A program made the translations under genes and the position numbers. Under the pieces are notes generated by a model, which did not search any database, was not told the origin of the DNA, and saw only the letters and a list, made by a program, of their open reading frames with translations. Of a stretch of DNA of 64,000 bases, positions 1 through 10,972 are shown piece after piece; the stretch's first letter is position 1; each line of letters begins with the position of its first letter. Source of the DNA: Liolophura sinensis (Eukaryota > Mollusca > Polyplacophora > Chitonida > Chitonidae); NCBI RefSeq assembly GCF_032854445.1, contig NC_088305.1, forward strand, positions 26,002,628 to 26,066,627, in the 5' to 3' direction.

Positions 1-165
1 GTCTTCGAATGAAATCATCATCACAGACTTGGGACCTGATACTTGACGGCACGGACTCCCCCTGCCACAGTATGACACAATAAATGTGTACACACACCTA
101 ATTACTCCTCGTCATCAATATGACTGAAAAATGCTTAGATACGACATAAAACCCCAAACATACGT
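1..165 (+). repeat. SINE family B, 3' part
   Basis: The tail reads ATTACTCCTCGTCATC, ATGACTGAAAAATG, then a TACGACATAAAACCCC-like end. The same tail occurs at 22.04, 25.48 (both minus) and 45.6 kb. The 5' end is weak or lies outside the window. It is a second SINE family, distinct from the commoner family A. Confidence 0.55.
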
Positions 166-360
166 ACTGTTGCTTTGAAGCATTTGATAACTCCTGTGTA
201 AAATGTGATGATTTCAATCAACACCAGGATTTATTAATTTTGGTTTGTTGACGATACTCCATCAAATGCCTTCCCACTTGTTGGTAAATATGGAAAGTTA
301 ACCGTGTCATAGTTTTATCCTATTCCTCTTCACCCTGGACCAGAGGCTCAACTCGCGCCC

Positions 361-831
361 ATGTTTGTTACATCAGCATCGTATTTTTATGAGCAGTTAC
401 AATCCAAGCGCGATCAAGACGGTATTAGAATTCGATATGGGAATTATGAAGGTAACATGCTGAGAATATCGACTGTCTTCCCTGCATCACTGGAAACTCA
501 TGTCACCTATTCCCTCTCATATGTGACCTTCTTTCTTAACTATTTACATAATTATTTCTTGCACATTCCTATATCGACATTTTACAATACGATTACTTTG
601 CATGTTTGTACTGATGTTTTACATGTGGGTTGTTTTGAAATCATTCACTGCCCCTCTATTAAAATAAAGACTTGCAGCATAGAGTGTAAAACCAAGAGCA
701 GCTGTGCAGGTGTGATAACTGGCAAATTGTCACACGCGACCGGTGAAACATGGCCTTTTGTCTATGGGCCTCTGTTAGGGTTTTACTCTAAAAAAATGCG
801 AGTTTCAGCTCGGACTCGGCGGTTAAATTAA
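361..831. repeat. Dispersed repeat pieces (families D and C)
   Basis: About 370-430 matches the end of family D (GCAGTTACAATCCAAGCGCG, compare 25.55 and 60.98 kb). About 671-800 matches family C (GAGCAGC, TGTGATAACTGGCAAAT, GTTAGGGTTTTA; compare 31.3, 37.6 and 52.2 kb). The 156-codon open frame across this stretch is explained by these repeats. Nothing is recognised from 832 to 1141. Confidence 0.5.
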
Positions 832-1141
832 AACGAGAAGTACACGATAAAGATGCATGCAAACTGCAAACATGTCACTGTAAACTCTTGACAGCAAAGG
901 TCAGTTCAACTTTTTGTAAGAGAAGTTATTTTTGAACAACATCATATTTTCATTTTCCATCAGAATCTTGCTTTCATGTATGTCCACATAATATATTTGC
1001 AAAAAAACAGCTTTGAAAATTACATGCCTGGAGTTATCTTTTTCTGCTCACTGTATTTATTTACTGAGGGAAATCCTTGTCCGTTAGAGGATCTACATTG
1101 ATTAGGCATATACTAAAGTTATGACTGAAACAGTAGGGGCG

Positions 1142-1407
1142 GGGGCTCTGTGGCTCAGTCGGTTAGCGCGCTAGCGCAGCGTTATGACCCGGGAAGCCTC
1201 TTACCAATGCGGTCGCTGTTAATTTAAGTCCAGCTCATGCTGGCTTCCGCTCCGGCCGTATGTGGGAAGGTCTGGCACAGCCTGCGGTTGGTCGTGGGTT
1301 TCCCCCTGCTATGCCCGGTTTCCTCCCACCATAATGCTGGCCGCCGTCGTATAAGTGAAATATCCTTGAGTACGGCATAAAACACCAAATCAAATAAATA
1401 AATAAAC
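1142..1407 (+). repeat. SINE family A, near full length
   Basis: A tRNA-derived head (TGGCTCAGTCGGTTAGCGCG, with an A-box-like and a weaker B-box-like segment) is followed by a body (CCAGCTCATGCTGGCTTCC, GGTCGTGGGTTTCC), the conserved TATAAGTGAAATAT segment and an (AAATA)n tail. More than 20 copies or fragments lie in this window on both strands. From 1408 to 2035 I see nothing else. Confidence 0.85.
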
Positions 1408-2035
1408 AGTAAGGTGACACACAAAATATTACAGACTAACTTATCTAATATTTGTATAATAAGACATGAAATTGGGCAAGCCATGTTTATATCTACATTA
1501 TATTATACAGAATAAAAAAAAAATAAAAACCTTCTCAACTTTCTACATCTTAGTGTATCTACATATATGATACATCTTATATTTTGTATCTATGTTGTCG
1601 TTTGAAATGTTTATTAACCTCTTTTTTGGGGATGAATTAGTCGTAAATTGTAGTGTGAAGTGACTGCATTGGAAAATGTAATGCATCAGTGGATGAGCTT
1701 TCTAACCTGTGTAACCCATAATGAGCAACACTTATCCAGGAGAAATTGTTTTGTTCAAAAATTTCTTTAATCTGTTTAGAAGCTTTTTTACCACTTGATT
1801 ACCCCACAGAAACAACCATTCGGTATGTTACAGATATAAGTATTAATTAAAATCAATGGAATAGGTGGCTTTACACACAGAAAACATTTCTTGTTTTTGG
1901 CTTGTGGAAGACGACGCGTTTGGTGAATGACTCAGCTTGAAACAACTTGTCTGCAGGAGAAAACTCTTTATATCAACAGCCTCCATGGTTAAGGAGAGTG
2001 TTGCGCATTAAAACAGGCTAGAGCTTACGGCGGCA

Positions 2036-2240
2036 GCATTTCCTGTCAACAACCAGACGCTGTGTTTTGTTAAATACATCTTCTCCGCGGTGTTGTGATC
2101 AGTTTGTGGCGTGAACTTAAAATGGCGGCAAATTAACACCAAATCACCTGAAAAAAAGAGAAAAGATTCACAATGGGGGTTGAGCCGTCGCAGCTTAAGC
2201 TGTAGAGACTTTAATGGTGGATTATAGTACACTAACATTT
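2036..2240. repeat. Upstream duplicate of the promoter-proximal block
   Basis: This stretch is a diverged direct copy of 2888-3115. Shared anchors in order are GCATTTCCTGTCAACA, CCGCG, TGTGATSATCAG-like, TGAGAACTT or TGAACTTA, AATTAGCGCC or AATTAACACC, and GGCGGATTAT or GGTGGATTAT. Identity looks like 65-70% by eye. It may be a duplicated regulatory block; function is not shown. Confidence 0.5.
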
Positions 2241-2887
2241 ACAAATACAAATGTAAGAGGTGTATCGATATTTTTGAAATATCGACCGCAATGACCTAAA
2301 CATTGTATTGTTTTCTTACATTTTTATTTATTTATTTGCTTTGCTTGCTTCTGTATCATTTAATCGTTTCTTGCTCTGAAGATACGTGGGGCATTTAGAA
2401 AGATCACTAGTTTAATTTTTTCATATTCTCTCTTGAATTATTGAAACTATTGTCTAATCACTGATAAACATAATATATTGCGTTTTACTGCATATACTCC
2501 ACTATTATAAAAATAAACCAACAAGGCCTTATAACAATGACTAGAACAACATCACAACATGATAAAAAGTAAAAAAAACAAACAACTATACTAAAATTTT
2601 TCAGATCTGAGTTCGGACAATTTTGCTGTTTCGCGAAAATGTAGCTGACCAGGAAACCCTCTATTTCTGCCTTGAGGCACAGTATCGTTTACTACGCTCT
2701 CTCAGGTTTTCTGCCTGAGTACAAAATAAAAAATAATCGTTTTTTCCGAAAAGAATGTTCTGATGACTACGCTTGAGGTAGGAAGACTCGATATGCAGAA
2801 TGTTAATGAACAACAACAAAACGTTTTATGGAACAAGAGTTTTCTTAAAAGCACCATGTTACAAATTAATACAAATTACAGTTTAAA

Positions 2888-3224
2888 TCCGCATTTCCTG
2901 TCAACACCCTGATGATCTTGTTGTTGTATTCTCATCACACCGCGTGCTGTGATGATCAGCTCATGGTGAGAACTTCAAATGACCGCGAATTAGCGCCTAC
3001 GCGTCACGTGGCGAGATTACGGCTTCCGATTGGCGGCTAACCTGTCGTAATAACGCGAGACTTAAATCTCCATGTCAGCCTTTCGCACGCGTCGACAATG
3101 GCGGATTATCCGCGGTCGCTGATAACAAAAAGCACAAGCTGACGTTCTCATGGCGCATTGCTCAGGTGACGGGAGGTCGTCTGATGAGCATGGCGTGAAA
3201 TTGAGCTGAGAAGATCTAGGGACC
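2888..3224 (+). promoter_or_regulatory. Proximal promoter block of the plus-strand BTB gene
   Basis: A locally GC-richer stretch lies directly upstream of the TATA box, unlike the AT-rich surroundings. It holds a CACGTG E-box near 3006, an inverted CCAAT (GATTGG) near 3029 and an ACGCGTCGAC segment. The first half duplicates 2036-2135. Calling it a promoter is inferred from position and composition. Confidence 0.5.
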
Positions 3225-3230
3225 TATAAA
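3225..3230 (+). promoter_or_regulatory. TATA box, BTB/BACK gene 1
   Basis: TATAAA lies about 120 bases before the first ATG (3346), so transcription would start near 3255. The 5' untranslated leader would then be about 90 bases. Confidence 0.5.
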
Positions 3231-3345
3231 TCATGTTCACCGAACAGTACAAGCCACTCCATTTCATCCCTCCAGAGAGCTATCACTTCCAACTTCGAAC
3301 GCAAGTTGTAACTATAATTCTGCCTATACGGTGTTTATAAAAAAA

Positions 3346-3433
3346 ATGGCGCCTTCAGATTCCAAAGAATTTCTCTGTCTCAGCGTATCTTCTGAAGACC
3401 TCGAAATCTGCTCCCCTATTAATCTCGCATCAG
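3346..3433 (+). CDS. BTB gene 1 exon 1 (N-terminal peptide)
   Basis: ATG at 3346 opens 29 codons (MAPSDSKEFLCLS...) and ends in phase 1 at CAG|GTAAATA. Spliced to 3743 it continues as ESSLDLRHLRTT, matching SSLDLSFVRTE of the paralogue. This exon is therefore probably the ancestral start and not just leader. Confidence 0.6.
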
Positions 3434-3742
3434 GTAAATATTGCCTATCTTTCTTTTTAAGAATTTTTGCTTATTATAGACACAAAATAGTTTTGGTTGT
3501 AATTAACAGTATTAAAATCTGTTGTTCTGTTCAGAAGTAGACCTAACTCACAACTCTTATCTATTCGAATGCTTACTCCGTGGAAAAAGAAACGGTTATG
3601 GCTCATTTAGAAAATATAGTCTCTGGTGTCATGTATTGTAAAACTTGAAAACAATATATAACGTTTTGGAGTGGGTAGTCCCAAATTGCTGACTTATTGT
3701 CAGTCAGATTTTTTCCTGACATATCTTAAATCTTCCTTCCAG

Positions 3743-4003
3743 AATCCTCACTTGACTTGAGACATTTACGAACAACATGCCTGCCTCAAATTGGGCTGAA
3801 GCAGATAGTGTTCGGGAAAGTTCGGACGACATCTCGGAAACAGCCGATTCTCTCAAAGCTTTGGATTTTAAGGACAGAACAGCTCTAGGCGGAGATCTTC
3901 GATTTATCCTGACAATACCGAAACTGTGCGATGTGAAGTTCGTAGTAGGTCGGCGGAAATTCCCAATGTATGGTGTAAAGGCAATTCTGGCATCTCGCAG
4001 CAG
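3743..4003 (+). CDS. BTB gene 1 exon 2
   Basis: The acceptor is CTTCCTTCCAG and the donor CAG|GTAAGT (phase 2). The exon encodes the start of the BTB fold (LCDVKFVVGRRKFPMYGVKA) in the frame of ATG 3777. The exon 1 frame runs out of register before that ATG, and a TGA at 3753 closes the ATG-3777 frame upstream. Confidence 0.75.
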
Positions 4004-4578
4004 GTAAGTTAATAATCACTTTGCAACAACACAGAATGGACGTCATGGCACAGTTACATGTGCTTATTAACTCGTGTTTAATGGAGAAAAAAAAATGAAA
4101 GAAATGAAATAAAATTGATACAATCGTTATCAGCTACACTACTTAAAACCGAAAAGAAGACATGTTTACTTTTGTAAAAGAAAGTTTGAATCTAAGTCAT
4201 GTGTTATGCTTGAATACTTATTTACTTATATTGGCGCCCAATTCACAGGGCATTCGCAGGGCACGACAATTTTGGTTATAGGTCACTCACGTCTTTGAAC
4301 ACCAAGGATGAAAATTTGATTCACAATCTGCGCCTCAGAATTCAAATATGTAAATGCATTCAATTCAGTTCAAGAGATTTTTTTTTCATTTCACAATATA
4401 CTTTCGTTTAGTGAAGCAGATAATGTATTTTAATACTGGTTATATGCCCGCATATCAAAGAACATGTATGCGGAGTTCTTACAATATCTTTTTTTTCAAA
4501 ACACAACAATCAGAAAACAGTGTCAACGTCTGGAATTGGAAACCTAGATTTTATGTAATGCCTTCTCTGTTTCAACAG

Positions 4579-4804
4579 GGTGTTCTTCGACATGATTGAT
4601 GCTATGCAAAATACGGACTCAGCACTGAAGTGGAAAGGGCGGACATGGCTAATATCTCAGATAAGAAACTGACGAAGAAGGATGACAGGAACAGCAGTGC
4701 TCCGCTTGTCCTAGAAATCCCGGATTTTGAACCAAGCATCTTTCGTCATGTCCTCACATTCACTCACACTGGTGACATCAACGTCAGTTTTGATGACGTC
4801 ATAG
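4579..4804 (+). CDS. BTB gene 1 exon 3 (carries a frame break)
   Basis: After TTTCAACAG the exon reads VFFDMIDAMQNTDSA in the expected phase and then meets TGA. The frame one base back reads ISDKKLTKKDDRNSSAPL into the conserved LEIPDFEPSIF block. It ends in phase 1 at ATAG|GTGTGC, so one base appears to be missing between about 4600 and 4632. Confidence 0.75.
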
Positions 4805-5042
4805 GTGTGCATATATTTTTTACTCTTTATGTATTAATATACATTAAAAGACTACTCTTGCAATGGTCGAAACACCTTCAGTGTTTTTATTATGGCATTC
4901 GACGGCATGTACACATAGACAGTATCAAGATGGGCACTCCATAAGTGTGCAGAAAAAAATATCCAACCCCTCAGGCTTTATTACGTCGTCGACCATTATA
5001 TCTTAAGTTCACTCACTCGATTCTGTCATTGTTTTTTTCTAG

Positions 5043-5200
5043 GTGTTATGAACGCTGCCGATGTGTATGGATTAGATGGATTACGCTCCGCTTGTCTGGA
5101 TTTTGCCCGACAATTTGTCACGCAAGACGCCGTCCTTAGCCTACTGGCGTCAACAGAACCTTATCGCTGCTACAAGTGGACTAAACTCATTACCTTAGAG
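5043..5200 (+). CDS. BTB gene 1 exon 4
   Basis: The acceptor is TTTTTTTCTAG and the donor GAG|GTGGGT. The exon is 158 nt, exactly the length of the paralogous exon, and begins G-VMNAADVYG. It ends in phase 0 and is open throughout. Confidence 0.85.
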
Positions 5201-5956
5201 GTGGGTGTCACGTTGTTTTACTTTAAATGTACCTTGACTGAGATATAGAAAACAAAATACAAGATGGCTTCTTCTGTATACATCACCGATAGAGGCAATT
5301 TGTAGGTTTCGGAACATAAAAGTGAGAATCAGATAAACAAGACCTCTGATGTCCTGTAAGTCAAATATTTTTGAGAAGGATGGAACTCCTGTCGAATAAA
5401 AAGTTGTTAAATCAGTCCAATGAACTAGTAGTTCTAGTTGATATGCGTTTCTCAAAATTATAATTATAGTATAATTGGGTCTAAGTTTGATTTATTACGT
5501 TAAACGTCATTACCTAGTTTGGCTTTGTAATATTAGGTCTTTAGCCTCATGAAACAGGAAATATTCCTGTCGTCCTTTGCCATTATTTCGTTGAAGCAGC
5601 TTTACCGAAGGCATTTGCACAAATGGGTTTTGTGTCGGTCCACACATTACACATTTCTCAGCACCTTGCGTGTATTTTGTGACTGTATTGGGTGTCATGT
5701 TTGGTGTCTTTGTTATGACTTGGCTCGCCATGACAATATCGTCACAGTGACGTTATTCCATTGGTTATGAATTTTTCACAGTTCCATAAATATGTTACTA
5801 TCGAGGTGGTGTGATATATATGGAGAGGTGGTGCAATATGACTGTAATAGTTTTGAAAACCGGAAGGAAACGGGTCTGTTCACATAAATCCTAGTCATTG
5901 TCAGTCATGTGTATCCTAGCTTTCATTGTGTTTCCCTGTTTTTTTCTGATCGGCAG

Positions 5957-6466
5957 ATTTTGAAGTTCATATGCGACAAGGCACAAGACGTTCTACGGCA
6001 TGCCGATTTCCAGAAGCTTTCCCTGCAGTCTGCCATACTGGTTTTGAGTAAACCCGAACTACGCGCGACAGAAGAGGTGAAGTGGAACGCTGTCCTTCGA
6101 TGGTCAGTTTATAACGGAGGCGATATGTCTAATAAAGAACTCTGCGACGTCCTTCTAAAGCTATCCTCAGGAATCAACTTTTGTGATATTTCCCTTAGAG
6201 TCCTGAAGAAAGAAGTTCGACCTCTGGAATTTCTTCCTGATGACGTCATCAACAAGGCCATCTACCATCAGAGAAGCCCAAGACTCATCATAGGCCAGGA
6301 CAAGGCTCCTGCAACCAGTCAAAAGAGACGACACAGAAGGTCCCCAACTCATAGTAAAGAAGTTGTTATGACCGCTAACTTCTTCCACATGCAACCTTTA
6401 GCCTCGTCAACCTTTGATTCTTCCAGAGATTTTTCTGATAGTGTAGAATGTGTGGATTCTTTGTGA
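5957..6466 (+). CDS. BTB gene 1 exon 5 (BACK region and tail)
   Basis: After TGATCGGCAG the exon reads ILKFICDKAQDVL..., the BACK-like helices, then a basic patch (KRRHRRSP) and a Ser/Asp-rich end closing with TGA. Unlike the paralogue its tail has no DSGxxS motif. Confidence 0.85.
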   Translation: MLKFICDKAQDVLRHADFQKLSLQSAILVLSKPELRATEEVKWNAVLRWSVYNGGDMSNKELCDVLLKLSSGINFCDISLRVLKKEVRPLEFLPDDVINKAIYHQRSPRLIIGQDKAPATSQKRRHRRSPTHSKEVVMTANFFHMQPLASSTFDSSRDFSDSVECVDSL

Positions 6467-6531
6467 ATATTTCTTGGATAGAATTTTAAAACTTAACAGT
6501 GCTTTAGCAGCAAAGTGCCAGTTATCGTAGA

Positions 6532-6537
6532 AATAAA
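6532..6537 (+). other. Polyadenylation signal, BTB gene 1
   Basis: AATAAA lies 66 bases after the stop codon, consistent with a short 3' untranslated region. Confidence 0.6.
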
Positions 6538-6737
6538 ATGTTGTACATATGCATAACTGTTCTTTCTTATTGTGAAAATACGAGACTTATTGGACAGTTG
6601 CATGATATTAGCATCATTCGTTTGTTTCTATAGTCATTGCTCATGGACGATGTTTCTACAATCTGTCCGAGCCGCCTAGGTTCATGAGTGGACGAGCGGT
6701 TATTTTGTGTAGAGTTTTGCAGCTGTGATAAATATTG

Positions 6738-6855
6738 CTTATTTATATGTATACATAAATATACATAAATATATACATAAATATACATACTTCTGTGCTT
6801 CCTGTACGCATTTATTTATTTATTTGTTTATTTATTTATTTGTTTATTTATTTAC
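6738..6855. repeat. AT-rich microsatellites
   Basis: ATACATAAAT repeats (6738-6790) are followed by (TTTA)n with TTTG interruptions (6811-6855). Open frames across them are low-complexity. Confidence 0.8.
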
Positions 6856-6998
6856 TCGTGGCTCGTCGCCAAGATTAGACACTTTCACTCCGACAACAGT
6901 GGTGAATTTTGTGTGTGGCAAAAACGGGAACACCATGTTGGATACGTGAAAAGCTGCAATCAATTCGGAACTTAGGTGCATACGATTATTGATAACTT

Positions 6999-7245
6999 AT
7001 GAACTTGCATACTATTTTAGCTCCTTTACCTACAACATACCTCCCGTCTTCCATCATCAACGAAAACATTCGACTACTTCTCTTTGTGTGAATCTGCTCT
7101 AATGTCATACTTTGGGTACTATCTTAGTTTCTTAGTGGTTTGCCCTGAACGTTGTTTTGGGAATTCGTCTTGAGATTATTTACCTGGAACGTCCATCTTG
7201 GTTGACGGCTGGAATCTGTATCCGAGTTGTGTTGAAAATTTAAGG
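6999..7245 (-). repeat. Dispersed repeat family D
   Basis: It matches 25.55-25.81 and 60.97-61.28 kb in the same orientation. Anchors are TGTTGGGAA or TTTGGGAATT near the end, then GGTTGACGGCTGGAAT. Divergence is high. Confidence 0.45.
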
Positions 7246-7303
7246 TTGAATTACTACATTTGAAACCTGTTAAATGTTATATGCATGCACACAAATGCAT
7301 ATG

Positions 7304-7457
7304 GGGGTCTCCGTTGCTCAGTCGGTTAGCGCACTAGCGGACCGCAATGACCCAGCAACCTGCGGATGGTCGTGGGTTTTCCCCGGGCTCTGCCCGGTTT
7401 CCTCACACCATAATGCTGGCCGTATAAGTGAAATATTCTTTAATAAATAAAAGAAAA
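7304..7457 (+). repeat. SINE family A, internally deleted, with target-site duplication
   Basis: The head and tail are present but about 100 bases of body are missing. The perfect 13-bp direct repeat ACAAATGCATATG at 7291-7303 and 7458-7470 is the target-site duplication, so the element was inserted already shortened. Confidence 0.85.
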
Positions 7458-7639
7458 ACAAATGCATATGGTTAGGAAGGTTGCACGTTTTCTGCTGAAG
7501 TGAGTTGACGTGTGTCGTGTATAGAACTGATGTTAAGCAGCAAGCGATTTGGACAGATCCCCAATTACGAATGTAATTATGTGTATTTTAGAGTGTAAAG
7601 TCCTTTCTTGCTGCCAGCCTGCCGTTTTTGGTATACAGG

Positions 7640-7900
7640 TGGTATGAAAATGATGGAAATTGTCTAAACTTTAGGCAGGTATGAGATTTAATGATGAAAG
7701 TTTGAAATTCTGGGCGAGTGGACACAAGGAGACTCCCAGCTGTCAGCGGTCAACCTATGTCAAGATTTTTATGGCTTCTTTCTCACAGCGTGGGTCAGGT
7801 ATGCACCACAGCTTATTGGTCACGGAATGTTTGGGGCTGAGCTACAGCGCTAAACGTTAACATTGTCGCTTATGGGAAATTAATGGGGGTCTCTGGCCAT
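7640..7900 (+). repeat. Dispersed repeat family E, copy 1
   Basis: It matches 43.37-43.83 kb closely (AAATTGTCTAAACTTT, TTTGAAATTCTGGGCGAG, GGAATGTTTGGGGCTGAGCT, GGGAAATTAATGGGGGTCT). This copy lacks about 70 bases found in the other after GACACAAG. No coding potential is seen. From 7901 to 8314 nothing is recognised. Confidence 0.75.
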
Positions 7901-8384
7901 TTAATCTGACCGGGACAAAAATCATAAACTGCTGTCGTTACTTGGACCAGGAGTTTTACGTTATTTGTTATAAAGGCCATATGAAGGTTAAGAATGGCTC
8001 TCTGATGCACACGGAAACATAAGTGCCGGCACCTCGAGAGACTGGTCGTGGGAATACCGACTGTTTCATTGTCAACGTAACTTAATGTCTTTTATGGCAA
8101 ATATGAGTAAAACAAAGGCAAGTGTGCCACATTTATTTGGCAACTGCAACTCCTTCTGGGTATATGTGGAATGGTAGGAGATAAAGGGGACATAGGCTTC
8201 CTTTATCACGGATTGAAACCTAACAGTTCAACCGGCCTGAGAGTTACTTTTCCTTCAGGCTGAGACTGAATGAGAGAGAGAGAGGAAGGCTGTCATTTGC
8301 CCTCAGCACTCAAGTTAGGCCGTCCCTCCTGAGCGGGGCAATATATTTTGCGTTTCGTTAGCGTAGTGATGAAGGGGACAACAG

Positions 8385-8465
8385 CCATACTGCCCTGATG
8401 AAGTAGTGCGCTCTTCAGTTAGTCGTATCAGAGTTCGAATCCCGGCCATGCCGCATACGTGGTTT
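8385..8465 (+). repeat. tRNA-like SINE head, decayed
   Basis: A B-box-like GAGTTCGAATCCCGG lies near 8430 after TAGTGCGCTC. There is no convincing acceptor stem, so this is not a tRNA gene. The neighbouring sequence matches no other repeat I identified. Confidence 0.35.
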
Positions 8466-8825
8466 GTAACTCGACCTAATGCCACCAAGCAGGCAAGAGT
8501 AATGACTGTCTGTATTACTAAACAACAATATGAATATTTTACAAACTGATACAAACATTTGTCTTTGAAGTTATAAAACTGCATGCAGATTTAGTTTATT
8601 TGATTGATGAGAGCGACGAAAAGAAGAAAAATTCAGATTTCCCGAACACATAAAACTGATCGCTATGCATTGCGTATGTATACAAACAATAAATAAATGC
8701 TTCGATTCCTTTACAAGTTCTGTTTAATTGATTCATTATGATGGAATACATTTGAATAGATCAAGACATAACTGTTTTAAATTGAGACTTTACATTTAAA
8801 CGTGTACAACCTTGTAAATCATACT

Positions 8826-8922
8826 TGGATTCTACCCGGTTTACGTCCACAAAAATTCTGGCCTCAGTCGTATAAGTGAAATTTTCTAGAGTACGGCGTA
8901 AAACACAGTCAAATAAATAAAA
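8826..8922 (+). repeat. SINE family A, 3' fragment
   Basis: TACCCGGTTTACGTCCAC, GTCGTATAAGTGAAATTTTC and AGTACGGCGTAAAACAC end in an AAATA tail. From 8923 to 9627 nothing else is recognised. Confidence 0.75.
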
Positions 8923-9627
8923 TATATATAATTAACATTCTGCAATCTTTCATTGTACCATACTGTTTCCTGTTCTGTATATACTACTGTAATTGTACAA
9001 GTATAAACCCTCACATAGTTTGATACAAAACTGTGATAACCTCGGTTGGATTACGAACGGAAGTCACGCTCTCAAGCACCACTTTGCACAGAATCGCAAT
9101 GTACTCAAAAACCACTTGTCACAGACTTGTCCGGCCATTAAATCTTATTTCCAGCAATTTCCGTTCATTGTCACCTTTGAAGACGTACTTGAACAGTTAA
9201 TTTCTCCGTGTCTAAGAAGCTTCGCTGTTATCTTCGCTTTAGTTTGCTTGCACATAAGAAGCCTTATCTTGAAAAGATACTTATTCTCAAAGGGATGGGA
9301 GTCATTATACCGGAAAAGGGGATTTTCATAATCCATCTGACTTCTCATGCATGCTTAATTCGCCTTAAGTGACGTCATACGAAGCATCTTACCACTGTCC
9401 CAGTGCAGATAATCCCACAACCTTTCATCTCACGTTCAATACTGCCCCTTGTGGACACGTGACCTATAGTTTTCTTGCTTTTTCACATAGAGCAAACGAG
9501 TGTTTCGTTATAGGAAACATTGTTCATGGGTTTAGGTTGTTTTCTTGTTGCTGAAAACACCGAATAGTTAGGCAAACGATTAATCTTAAAACATAAAACA
9601 GTTGTCGATATAGGATTACATATAAAT

Positions 9628-9690
9628 CTATTACTGGTAGGTAATGCTGGCTGCTAGTAGGTAATACTGGTAGGTAATACTAGTATAATT
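9628..9690. repeat. Short tandem repeat (TACTGGTAGGTAA)
   Basis: About four irregular units of 13-16 bases built on TGGTAGGTAATACT or CTAGTAGGTAATAC. Confidence 0.6.
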
Positions 9691-9769
9691 TTTATAATTG
9701 ATATTTTCTAATTAATGGTATGAAATGTTTCTAAATTGTATTCTACATTGTATAATTTGAACTGAAGGA

Positions 9770-10260
9770 TAGTTCAAAGTTGAAGTCAACTTTCGGACGT
9801 GGCGCAAAGAATGCAATCTATAGGCATTGAATAGACTTTCGAATACCCGCCGTCAACCATAAATTCTGGGTCAGTGACGACATGACCGATTTTCTAAACA
9901 ACGCCCAACACAAACTAGCGAAAAACTAAGTAATATATAAAGTAAGAAATCAGGACGGATTCATGCCACCGTAAGAGACGCAATCAACAGTTTTCAGTGA
10001 TGGCGTAAATATCCTTAACTCCGGGATACATATGCTCGCTACAGAAGCTTTTACGTTGAACGACTGATCAAGACCAATGGAAAGTTTCTTGTGAGAAACT
10101 GCCGCTGTACTTCTACTGCCTTTCCTTGAAAATCCCATCCGTTCTGTCTGCACTTTGATCGAATCCTTGTCGCGTTGCATAATGCAGATAGGGCGGACAA
10201 ATTCACAACACTAAGAAGGAAACGGTCGTCAGTTTGTCTAAGTAATTGAAATGGGCGGAT
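9770..10260 (+). repeat. Dispersed repeat family D
   Basis: It shares CCGTCAACC, AACACAAACTAGCGAA, and CAACAGTTTTCAGTGATG with 53.57-53.79 kb. Related copies lie at 30.24, 42.75, 25.55 and 60.97 kb. The bases beyond about 10,030 match less well. A family B tail fragment (CATATGACTGAAAAAATG) and a family D scrap lie at 10,560-10,745. Confidence 0.5.
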
Positions 10261-10972
10261 CGACGGATTAATCATTCAACGGCCGTGTTTACACAGCAGT
10301 GAACAGTGAATTAAGCTCAGCATGTGGTCGTCACTGCCTACCGTAGATCAACGTGAAAGACGCTACTCACAGGTGAAAAGTCGTAATGCAGGTGCCGCAG
10401 GAAATCTCCACCTTCTTAATCTTCGGACACATTGTAAAGAATGATCCACGCTGGAATTCGTGTGGAGGGATTAAATGTTCCAGCCTGTATAGTCTTGTCT
10501 CAGAGTGTATTTACTGAAATTATTTCGAACAGTCTCACCCTAATGAATCCTGATTTCTTACTTATATGCCCTAGGACCGTCATATGACTGAAAAAATGTT
10601 AAGTACGAAGTAAAAAGACAAGGATGCATGTATAGCTGTGCATGCTCTTGTTGGTCTTTGGTGGATGGTGTCGAACGTTTGGTCGTGTTATTATCGACCG
10701 GGAGGTCAATTTTGGTTGACGGCTTATGCGGAGATGTCTGTTTCAAGGGCTAGATTCGAAAATAAAGTGTCGTCCTTGAGTATCTGACCGAGTGATTATA
10801 CATATAATTATGAATTATTTGAAATAAAGACGGTCCCTTTACTATGACTGATTTGCTCGATGCCATTAGTATCGAAACAAAGTGGCACAATTGTTTTTGT
10901 TTACGTAATCGTCCCTATTTGGCGTGTGTGGGAGATATTCAACACCAGAGCACCCCCAGCTTAAAAGAAAAT

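Larger units (their letters stand above)
3346..6466 (+). pseudogene. BTB/BACK protein gene 1, frame-disrupted (5 exons)
   Basis: Exons 3346-3433, 3743-4003, 4579-4804, 5043-5200 and 5957-6466 (TGA) encode a BTB/POZ domain (CDVKFVVG, YGVKAILASRSR, LEIPDFEPSIF, HTGDINVSFDDVIG, MNAADVYGLDGLRSACLDFA) followed by a BACK-type region (LRATEEVKWNAVLRWS). The organisation matches Drosophila serine-enriched protein (gprs) as I recall it. BTB/BACK proteins usually dimerise and may recruit Cullin-3. Intron positions and phases equal those of the minus-strand paralogue at 12.3-15.9 kb. The summed exons are 1243 nt, two short of a whole number of codons needed in the homologous frame. Frame changes of -1 occur in exon 2 (between about 3753 and 3777) and exon 3 (between about 4600 and 4632). 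An ATG at 3777 avoids the first break, and an alternative acceptor at 4621-4622 would restore frame at the second but drop about 15 BTB residues. It could be a pseudogene, an assembly with two missing bases, or a gene with unusual splicing. Confidence 0.8.

Noticed and set aside
361-831. 156-codon plus-strand open frame as a gene
   Set aside because: It overlaps pieces of dispersed families D and C and has no recognisable domain.
4600-4640. Programmed -1 ribosomal frameshift in BTB gene 1
   Set aside because: The only slippery-looking run (GGAAAGGG) does not fit X-XXY-YYZ in the reading phase, and a second independent break exists in exon 2.
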